From positions 1 through 5,170 of the forward strand of contig JAOZTW010000419.1 of assembly GCA_029938985.1 (NCBI GenBank): 5,170 nucleotides of DNA, written 5' to 3'. The position numbers were made by a program, and so were the translations under genes. Positions 1-5,083 of the stretch are shown here, in pieces. The notes under the pieces are model-generated. The model was not told the origin of the DNA, did no database searches, and saw nothing but the letters and a program-made list of their open reading frames with translations. Position 1 is the first letter of the stretch. Every line of letters starts with the position of its first letter. The DNA comes from Bacteroidales bacterium. Lineage in GTDB: Bacteria; Bacteroidota; Bacteroidia; Bacteroidales; JAOZQN01.

Positions 1-14
1 AAAATGCTCATTTA

Positions 15-22
15 CAAAGGTA
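15..22 (-). promoter_or_regulatory. possible Bacteroidota -7 promoter box for a gene off the left edge
   Basis: Read on the minus strand this is TACCTTTG, a full match to the Bacteroidota sigma-ABfr -7 consensus TAnnTTTG. About 19 bases upstream there is only a T-run rather than a clear TTTG -33 box. It points out of the window to the left, between the end of the lipoprotein gene and the window edge, so it would drive a gene not seen here. An 8-base degenerate match in AT-rich DNA can arise by chance. Confidence 0.3.
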
Positions 23-89
23 AACTTTAATTCTAATATTTAAAAAAAGCCTTGAGTTTGATACTCGTGAAAAACGCCAAAAAATAATA

Positions 90-602
90 TTATTTCAGAG
101 CTAATTTATATTTTGTTACAAATTTTTGCTGTGCTTTTACAAATAACTCAATTGCTTCTTTCGTTTTGCTTATAGAAGAAGAATTAAGATTTTCCCATTT
201 TTCATCGTGTTCTTGCGTATAAGAAGAGTCGGGCAAAGCATACAGTTGCATCATTTCCTTGTATTCATTTTCTAATAAAGATTTATAAGTACCAAACAAC
301 TTTGTTGCATCATCTTTGAGTTCCGATGATTCTGCAAAATTCTCCATTCCTGCAACTGTCTGAATACTTTTATCAACCTGAGCCATAGCATCATTATATG
401 CCTTTTCAATACCTTCTGTCGTCTGAATATCTTCATCAATATAATTATGATAACTTTCAATAAGGGCATTTATTTTAACATCTATCTCCAACTGCACTGT
501 AACAATACTATCGTTGTAAGCAGCAGCTTCTTCTGGTGTTGGTCCACAGGAAGATAACAAACCTACAATAACTAATAGCAATAAAAAATATTTACTTTTC
601 AT
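90..602 (-). CDS. small helical lipoprotein, possibly LIC11966-like surface protein
   Basis: A 170-residue protein with a type II signal peptide: charged start MKSK, hydrophobic core at residues 5-16, lipobox LSSC with the lipidated Cys at 19, so it should be anchored to the inner or outer membrane facing the periplasm or surface. The mature part is almost wholly alpha-helical and acidic, with no further cysteine. From residue 28 (AYNDSIVTVQLEID) to the end (KAQQKFVTKYKLALK) the pattern of YND near the N-terminus, a central LKDDATKLFGTYKSLLENEY block (95-114) and a terminal AQxxF-KY motif recalls the LIC11966-type surface lipoproteins of Bacteroidota and Leptospira; this assignment is from memory of the pattern and is tentative. 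The ATG is the only plausible start and has an A/T-rich leader without Shine-Dalgarno. It is divergent from the DUF2752 ORF, and a TATCTTTG box sits upstream at 665-672. Function unknown. Confidence 0.88.
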   Translation of the reverse strand: MKSKYFLLLLVIVGLLSSCGPTPEEAAAYNDSIVTVQLEIDVKINALIESYHNYIDEDIQTTEGIEKAYNDAMAQVDKSIQTVAGMENFAESSELKDDATKLFGTYKSLLENEYKEMMQLYALPDSSYTQEHDEKWENLNSSSISKTKEAIELFVKAQQKFVTKYKLALK

Positions 603-661
603 AATAAAAATATTTAAAAAATTAATAATTTATTTTTTTTAGATTATAATTTTATTTTAAT

Positions 662-1192
662 TTGCAAAGATATAAAGTTTTTTTAAATATTGTAAAAATT
701 TACATATTATATTTTATTGTTTTGTTATTTCTTAGAAAATTATTAAAAAATATAGGAGAGCTATATGACAAGTTACCTTTAGTTAATATTGTATATAATC
801 TTACAGTTAAGCAAAAATATCTAACTATTTTGTTCTTTATTGTGCTTGGCTACATTTACTTAATACTAAAAGAACTGCCAGATCCTAATAATCATTTTAC
901 CGTTTGTTTATTTAAAAATATCACTAAATATCCCTGTCCTGCTTGTGGCACAACACGAGGAATGGTGTATATAATAAATGGATATTTTCTGAAAGCCATT
1001 CTAATGAATCCATTGTCGTATTTAACAATAATGGGAACTATTGTTGTATATATCTGGATTTTACGAGATTTAATAACAAAAAAAGAATCTCTTTTCCCTT
1101 TCATCAAGCAAAAAGCTCCAGCTTGGTTTATTGTTCTGGTAATTTTACTTACAATAGCAAATGGTATCTGGAACGTATATAAGGGATTGTAA
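662..1192 (+). CDS. DUF2752 family membrane protein (start uncertain)
   Basis: The signature is clear: VCLFKNITKYPCPACGTTRG at residues 81-100 of the longest frame, containing the CPxCGxTR block (residues 92-99, bases 935-958) that defines DUF2752, followed by a short amphipathic stretch with NP (116-117) and two membrane helices (about 119-136 and 155-172). Another hydrophobic helix precedes the motif (52-70), and a weaker one lies near the N-terminus (13-24). DUF2752 proteins are small integral membrane proteins of unknown function; the paired cysteines may bind metal or be redox active. The frame is open from 650, but the first in-frame ATG is residue 101, after the motif. The end given here uses TTG at 662; other in-frame candidates are TTG at 722, TTG at 830 and GTG at 842. 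The ATG at 765, preceded by GGAGAG, is in another frame and stops after five codons. It is therefore either a non-ATG start or a gene with a damaged 5' end. The family call is firm; the start is not. Confidence 0.7.
   Translation: MQRYKVFLNIVKIYILYFIVLLFLRKLLKNIGELYDKLPLVNIVYNLTVKQKYLTILFFIVLGYIYLILKELPDPNNHFTVCLFKNITKYPCPACGTTRGMVYIINGYFLKAILMNPLSYLTIMGTIVVYIWILRDLITKKESLFPFIKQKAPAWFIVLVILLTIANGIWNVYKGL
665..672 (-). promoter_or_regulatory. probable -7 box of the lipoprotein gene
   Basis: The minus strand reads TATCTTTG, a full match to the Bacteroidota -7 consensus TAnnTTTG. It lies 62 bases before the lipoprotein ATG, giving a leader of roughly 55-60 nt, a normal distance. A clear TTTG -33 element is missing; there is only a T-rich stretch at the right spacing. 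The box overlaps the first codons of the DUF2752 ORF as called from TTG at 662, which argues that this ORF really begins further downstream. On the plus strand a one-mismatch box (TTAATTTG, 657-664) could serve the divergent gene. Confidence 0.45.
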
Positions 1193-1232
1193 TGTTTTCA
1201 TCTATTTTATAGTACAAGAGCAACAAAATAAC

Positions 1233-1356
1233 GCCGTTTTTCATAAGTGTAAACTACAAGGCATTTTTATTTTTTAAATTCCGCAGTTTACTTATTGTAA
1301 ATGAGGATTTTAAAATAATGAAAATAACACAGTAATTTGCATTTATGAAAAATGCC
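1233..1356 (+). repeat. imperfect inverted repeat, possible long RNA hairpin
   Basis: Bases 1233-1249 (GCCGTTTTTCATAAGTG) are the near reverse complement of 1340-1356 (CATTTATGAAAAATGCC): 14 of 17 positions pair, and two of the three mismatches become G-U pairs if the plus strand is transcribed, leaving one true mismatch. Inside the enclosed stretch TAAGTGTAAACT (1245-1256) also faces AGTTTACTTA (1285-1294) with a two-base bulge, so two alternative folds share bases 1245-1249. This could be a structured 3' region of the DUF2752 transcript. The core is AT-rich, so chance cannot be excluded. Confidence 0.35.
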
Positions 1357-1420
1357 AAAATAACTATAGAATTAATTGGTTCTACGGATATTGCTTTCAA
1401 GCGGAGTGCTATAATCTGTT

Positions 1421-1443
1421 AATAAAAAGACGTGTTTTTTATT
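1421..1443. terminator. possible bidirectional terminator hairpin
   Basis: AATAAAAA (1421-1428) pairs perfectly with TTTTTATT (1436-1443) around a 7-base loop. The A-run and T-run give a U-tract within the 3' arm on either strand, and the site lies between two converging genes, where terminators are expected. The stem has only A-T pairs and is therefore weak. Confidence 0.3.
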
Positions 1444-1514
1444 GCATCTCGCTTGGGGTTAGTTTACTGAATTTTAAATATTTCAATAAATATGTTGTAT
1501 CGCTGATGCAATAA
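1439..1514. repeat. 10-bp perfect inverted repeat pair
   Basis: TTATTGCATC at 1439-1448 is the exact reverse complement of GATGCAATAA at 1505-1514, with 56 bases between. The right arm can instead form a tight local hairpin with TTGTATC just before it (about 1495-1501), one G-U pair included. The left arm overlaps the 3' arm of the AT hairpin at 1421-1443, so the two structures exclude each other. Role unknown. Confidence 0.35.
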
Positions 1515-1575
1515 TTAATAAAATAAAAATTGTCAATAAGAGCCTTTATAGATAATTGTTTTTAAGGTGTAAACC

Positions 1576-1603
1576 AATTCTTAATTCTTAATTAATTAAT
1601 TCC
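1576..1603. repeat. short TTAATTC/TTAA microrepeat
   Basis: AATTCTTAATTCTTAATT passes directly into ATTAATTAATTCC: two copies of a 7-base TTAATTC-type unit followed by repeated TTAA. It sits just downstream of the nuclease stop codon. Simple-sequence tract with no inferred function. Confidence 0.6.
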
Positions 1604-1618
1604 AAATTGCCGTTTTGT

Positions 1619-2878
1619 TTAATCATCAAGAATTTCTATTTGTTTCTCGTTATCTAAATATATTGTAGGAATACCTTTGTACTCTATTATTTTTCCTTTC
1701 ACACAAACTCTTTTATGTAGTAGTTCAACTTCTGGTTCATACGAGAAGTGAATAATATTTGAACCCCAGATGGTTATAGAAAGCGGTTGGTTAGGAAATG
1801 ATCTATCAATGTCAATAAAAACATGTCCTTTTGCATGTTTTTTTGTTGCTATTATTGTACCACAAACAGTTACTTTTTTGTTTGAACCAATATGTTCTTT
1901 TATTTGGGTCGTATTTATTTGCCCTTTTTTTAAATCTGTAATAGGTTCTATTTCAAAATTGCGAGAAGTTGTAACAAAAGGCATAACATCTGTTTGACTT
2001 TCAATATTGTTTTCAATCTCATCAGGTAGATTCTCAAAAAAATCTATTCCTGTTAGGCTTTCAATACTGTCTATGCTGACTGCATAATAATTCAATTTAT
2101 GTTCAAATTCTTTGTGAGGAACAAGAAATGCTATGGCTTTTTGATTTTGCATATCATAAGCTATTTTATAAAAATATTCAGGAATACTAACTTGATTTAT
2201 TCCACGTTCAATTACTTCTAAGTCGTTGGTTAGTACTGGTGCTGTAATAATAAATAAATCAACATTGTTTTTATATACATAAGACCTCATAGCACCCTCC
2301 AAGCTTGCCCAGCCATCTCGGTTAAAAACGCCTAATTGTGGACTCATATTGGAATAAAAATAAGATTCCGAAAGTGCTGTTTTAGACCATTTAAAATCTG
2401 CCGAAGGAGCTAAATGTCCTCTATCGTATCCTAATCCATCGTAAGAAAGTTCTTCGCCTCTCTCGTATTTTATATAATAATCTAACTGAACCGCCGAACC
2501 GGTTTTTATCTTTGGGTCTGTTCTAAAATCGTTAGACCTTGTGCCTGAACCATTAATTATTTCGGTAGAAATAATATGTGCAACCCACTTGGCTTGTTCG
2601 TGTTGTTCTGAATATACAAGCATCATCGCCTTATGTTCAATCAGTTCTTCGCTGTCTTCAATTTTTGGAAGAACAAATTCTTTCAAACGCTGTCTAATAT
2701 ACTCTAATTGTAGTTCTCCTTTTTTTGTTTGTAATTCTCCAATTTTATTTTTGCATTCGTCAATTTCCGCATTTGTATCATCAATTTTCTGTTTTACATT
2801 TTGACTATAACTATGTTGCAACAAAAACACAAAAACAAATATAAAAAGGAAACGTATTTTGAATGTTTTAAAATTCAT
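1619..2878 (-). CDS. secreted DNA/RNA non-specific endonuclease with coiled coil and OB-fold
   Basis: A 419-residue exported nuclease of the Serratia NucA/EndoG (Endonuclease_NS, beta-beta-alpha-metal) family. Domains: signal peptide 1-26 (hydrophobic core LFIFVFVFLL, ending SYSQ); a charged coiled coil about 27-66; nuclease domain about 68-293; OB-fold about 314-417. Catalytic residues seen: DRGH at 152-155 with general base His155, the metal-binding block SNMSPQ (Asn177, Gln181), then FNRDGWASLE with Asn186 and Glu194, equivalent to the Serratia nuclease NITPQ...LNQGAWARLE block. The LTGIDFF motif at 275-281 closes the domain as usual in Bacteroidota members. The tail (KKVTVCGTI, then FPNQPLSITIW, VCVKGKIIEYKGIPTIYL) is the OB-fold module often attached to secreted Bacteroidota nucleases, probably for nucleic-acid binding. 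Expected role: degrading extracellular or periplasmic DNA and RNA for nutrients or as an offensive or protective nuclease. Its ATG lies inside the end of the upstream SPOR gene (11-bp overlap), so expression is likely coupled. No cognate immunity gene is evident. All key residues are intact. Confidence 0.95.
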   Translation of the reverse strand: MNFKTFKIRFLFIFVFVFLLQHSYSQNVKQKIDDTNAEIDECKNKIGELQTKKGELQLEYIRQRLKEFVLPKIEDSEELIEHKAMMLVYSEQHEQAKWVAHIISTEIINGSGTRSNDFRTDPKIKTGSAVQLDYYIKYERGEELSYDGLGYDRGHLAPSADFKWSKTALSESYFYSNMSPQLGVFNRDGWASLEGAMRSYVYKNNVDLFIITAPVLTNDLEVIERGINQVSIPEYFYKIAYDMQNQKAIAFLVPHKEFEHKLNYYAVSIDSIESLTGIDFFENLPDEIENNIESQTDVMPFVTTSRNFEIEPITDLKKGQINTTQIKEHIGSNKKVTVCGTIIATKKHAKGHVFIDIDRSFPNQPLSITIWGSNIIHFSYEPEVELLHKRVCVKGKIIEYKGIPTIYLDNEKQIEILDD

Positions 2879-3539
2879 ATATCCAGGCTTTTAATTTGTT
2901 GTTTTTTATATACTTCTTAGCTTTACTTTTTTGATCAAAATCAATTATTGATACTCGATAACTGTTTTCAAATTTAAGAATTTTTGAATTACTATAACCG
3001 CTTGATATATATTTTTCCTTTTTACTTACAGCATATTTAGCATTACCAAAACAGACCGCAATTACATAAAAACGTTCCGTTTTATTTGAAACATCAATAA
3101 TATCAATATCATTTAGGTAGTCTGTTTTTTTATAATCATAAATTTCATTTAATATTCTAATATCTTGTCCTGCATAAGTATATGGCAAGGGAGTGCTTTC
3201 GTAGTAGAGCAAAAGAATTTTATCTAAAAACTCGTTAATCTTAACGGGTGTCATTAATCCGTTTTCATAAACGGGAAAAATGATTACTTCATTAATAAGA
3301 ATTATTGGAGGAATAACTTGAGTTTCAATATTTATTTTTTCTAATTTTTCCCACATTTCATTCATACATGTGTCATTAGAAACAACACATTCTTGAAAAT
3401 TAATTTCATTTTTTATTAAATACTCTTTTACCGCTTTACATCTTCCACAGTTTCCTTTTGTATATATTAACAGCTCAAATATTTGTGCGTTTAATACAAA
3501 TGGAAATAAAACAAAAACTAATACATAAATAATTTTCAT
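2868..3539 (-). CDS. secreted glutaredoxin-fold protein with C-terminal SPOR domain
   Basis: A 223-residue protein in two parts. After a signal peptide (1-19, cleavage after LNAQ or nearby) comes a glutaredoxin/thioredoxin-like fold of about 90 residues: strand FELLIYTKGN, active-site CGRC at 31-34, helix CKAVKEYLIKNEINF, and the cis-Pro region VIPPIILINE at 75-84. Residues 156-223 match a SPOR domain: RFYVIAVCFGN, a helix, ISSGYSNSKILKFENSYRVSI, then DFDQKSKAKKYIKN and a final strand KAWIYEF. SPOR domains bind glycan strands lacking stem peptides, so this protein probably brings a dithiol redox centre to the periplasmic cell wall. Two more cysteines follow the active site (51 and 58), and Cys163 lies in the SPOR part. 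Its stop codon overlaps the nuclease start by 11 bp, so the two form an operon. The leader is A-rich without Shine-Dalgarno. The redox partner and substrate are unknown; a role in disulfide handling of the nuclease is only a guess. Confidence 0.88.
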   Translation of the reverse strand: MKIIYVLVFVLFPFVLNAQIFELLIYTKGNCGRCKAVKEYLIKNEINFQECVVSNDTCMNEMWEKLEKINIETQVIPPIILINEVIIFPVYENGLMTPVKINEFLDKILLLYYESTPLPYTYAGQDIRILNEIYDYKKTDYLNDIDIIDVSNKTERFYVIAVCFGNAKYAVSKKEKYISSGYSNSKILKFENSYRVSIIDFDQKSKAKKYIKNNKLKAWIYEF

Positions 3540-3700
3540 TGTTTTTTTGTTTTTATATACCTAAAGCCAGTAACAAATGATAAAAAAATTGGAAACTACT
3601 TTTTTTAGTTTATTAGAAACATCTTCAAATTTGCACTTGTCATGCTATTTAGATTTTTCAGCTAAAGGGTACTCATAGAAACCCAAAACTAATTACTAAT
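3540..3700 (-). promoter_or_regulatory. intergenic leader of the SPOR-nuclease pair, weak promoter candidates
   Basis: This 161-bp gap lies between the ankyrin gene and the glutaredoxin-SPOR gene, all on minus. Minus-strand TAGTTTTG (3684-3691) fits TAnnTTTG but would leave a leader of about 140 nt and abuts the ankyrin stop codon. CAAATTTG (about 3628-3635) is a one-mismatch box with a shorter leader. Neither has a convincing -33 TTTG. A 6-bp hairpin, AAACTA (3593-3598) with TAGTTT (3606-3611), followed on minus by a T-run (3582-3588) after five bases, could be a weak terminator of the ankyrin gene. Whether the three genes form one transcript cannot be settled from this. Confidence 0.3.
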
Positions 3701-5035
3701 TCATAAATTGTTTTTTAGCAATAAAAAAAATGAAATACCAAACCAATGTGGACTATGTTTTATTTCTCCAAAATCTAAATATTCGTAGTTGAATTTTAAA
3801 TAAACAAATTCAGATTTTATATAAATACCTACTACTGGCGAAAATAATGTTTCAGGATTTAGTTTTATAGATGTAGCATTGTAGTATCCAAAAGAGTACA
3901 TTGCTTTTCCTCCAAAAAAAGCTCCATAAACAGTAGAGTTATTTTTAAGAAAATTAAATCGTTTGTTAATTTCCACATAAGCTAAAGTTCTTTTTTCTTC
4001 AATCTGATAATATAAATGTTCGTCTTGTTTAAGCCATATTTTTTTTCTAAATGGTCTTGTTACTAATCCACTCAAAAAATCTATTTTATATCTTTTTTCT
4101 TGAAAACCAAAAGCTGCTCCAATCATGTAATCGGAACTTGTAAATTGATTAACATAACCAATTTGAGAGTGTGAGACAATTGGTATATATCCTTTTTTTG
4201 CTCCATGCTGTCTCAATATTTTTTTTGCTTTATTGTTTTCCGAAATAATAGCAAACTCATAAGGTAGTTTATTGTCAATTTTTTGTTTTGTATCAGCACC
4301 ATTTACTATCAAATATTCTAATATTTCATTATTATTATTTTCAATAGCCACACCAATTGCTTGGCTTGTTATTTTGGCTTTATTTTCCACAAGAAGTTTA
4401 ACAAAGTTAATATCATTTTTTTTTACCGAAACTAATAAAGGATAGTTACCAAAATCATTTTTTTTATCAATATTTGCTTTGTATTTAATCAATATTTTTG
4501 CAAGTGTGGTGTCTTTTCTTTGAGTGGCTTGCAAAATAGGATTTGAATAGTTGTACGTTTTATTTGGCGATGCTCCATAAAAAAGAAGTAGGTCAACAAT
4601 TTCGTAATTCTGTTCGTCAATAGCCACATGAATTGGAGATTTTTTATTGTAATTTTCAATATTTACATTTGCTCCATTTATAATCAGTAGTTCTGTGATT
4701 TCAAAATCATTGTTGCTTACTGCGGCCATTAATGCAGGTGGATTGTATGGTGGACTTATATTAATATCAGCTCCATTTTCAAGCAATTTAATGCAAATTT
4801 GATAATTTCCATAGTCCACAGCAAACATCAAAGGGGTTACACCTTCGTAGGTTTTAACATTTACATCTGCTCCTCGTCTCAATAAATCATAAATTTTTTT
4901 CTCATTGTTTTTACTTGCCGCAACCAACAGCTCTTTGTCTATTGTTGACTGGGAAAAAGCGAAAAAAGATGAGAAAAATAAAAGTAAGGACAATAATATT
5001 GTGAATTTTATATTTAATCTGCTGTGTATAAGCAT
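3701..5035 (-). CDS. exported ankyrin-repeat protein with probable C-terminal outer-membrane beta-barrel
   Basis: A 444-residue protein. Residues 1-29 form a signal peptide (KFTILLSLLLFFSSFFAFSQ core and end). Residues about 32-281 form roughly eight ankyrin repeats of about 33 residues, with typical turns LLRRGADVNVK, LLENGADINIS, LIINGANVNIE, LLFYGASPNKT, LIKYKANIDKK, LVENKAKI, LIVNGADTKQK and LRQHGAKK; the TPLMFA-type helix starts are clear in repeats 2 and 3 and degenerate later. Residues about 283-444 are no longer ankyrin. They hold about eight alternating, aromatic-rich beta-strands (for example YMIGAAFGF, YKIDFLSGLV, LAYVEINKRF, TVYGAFFGGKAMYSFGYY, VVGIYIKSEF, VYLKFNYEYL, WFGISFFLLL), consistent with a small outer-membrane barrel. 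The repeats would then hang into the periplasm as a protein-binding scaffold. The start ATG gives a good signal peptide and an A-rich leader. The partner is unknown; the downstream SPOR protein and nuclease are candidates by location only. The ankyrin part is certain; the barrel is inferred from strand pattern. Confidence 0.93.
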   Translation of the reverse strand: MLIHSRLNIKFTILLSLLLFFSSFFAFSQSTIDKELLVAASKNNEKKIYDLLRRGADVNVKTYEGVTPLMFAVDYGNYQICIKLLENGADINISPPYNPPALMAAVSNNDFEITELLIINGANVNIENYNKKSPIHVAIDEQNYEIVDLLLFYGASPNKTYNYSNPILQATQRKDTTLAKILIKYKANIDKKNDFGNYPLLVSVKKNDINFVKLLVENKAKITSQAIGVAIENNNNEILEYLIVNGADTKQKIDNKLPYEFAIISENNKAKKILRQHGAKKGYIPIVSHSQIGYVNQFTSSDYMIGAAFGFQEKRYKIDFLSGLVTRPFRKKIWLKQDEHLYYQIEEKRTLAYVEINKRFNFLKNNSTVYGAFFGGKAMYSFGYYNATSIKLNPETLFSPVVGIYIKSEFVYLKFNYEYLDFGEIKHSPHWFGISFFLLLKNNL

Positions 5036-5083
5036 TATATTTCTATTTTTAATTGTTTATTAATTCAAATAATAATTAGAATC

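Larger units (their letters stand above)
1193..1618. other. gene-free convergent intergenic region
   Basis: The two flanking genes converge here (DUF2752 on plus, nuclease on minus). I find no credible gene. A frame open on plus from 1314 to 1514 has no ATG near its beginning and a translation rich in Cys, Tyr and Phe that I do not recognise. A 25-codon ATG ORF at 1345-1422 in another frame has no recognisable similarity. The region contains several short inverted repeats (1233-1249 with 1340-1356, 1439-1448 with 1505-1514), an AT-rich hairpin at 1421-1443 and a TTAATTC microrepeat at 1576-1603. It may be a long 3' region, a decayed element or a small structured RNA. Confidence 0.6.

Noticed and set aside
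42..70. Terminator of the lipoprotein gene (GAGT-ATCAA-ACTC before a T-run on minus)
   Set aside because: The stem is only four base pairs and the T-run (42-48) starts several bases after it; too weak to annotate.
1345..1422. 25-codon ATG ORF on plus in the convergent gap
   Set aside because: Too short, no recognisable similarity, and no leader or promoter that sets it apart from chance; the ATG lies in the arm of an inverted repeat.
1314..1514. Open plus-strand frame of 66 codons as a gene remnant
   Set aside because: No start codon near its beginning and an unfamiliar Cys/Tyr/Phe-rich translation. I could not tie it to any transposase or other family.
1619..3539. Toxin-immunity or contact-dependent nuclease system
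   Set aside because: The nuclease has an ordinary signal peptide and no Rhs, LXG, VgrG or type IX secretion C-terminal sorting domain, and the partner is a redox-SPOR protein, not a recognisable immunity protein.
3701..5035. Ankyrin protein as a secreted host effector
   Set aside because: The signal peptide plus strand-rich C-terminal region points to the bacterial envelope; there is no sign of a type III, IV or VI effector signal.
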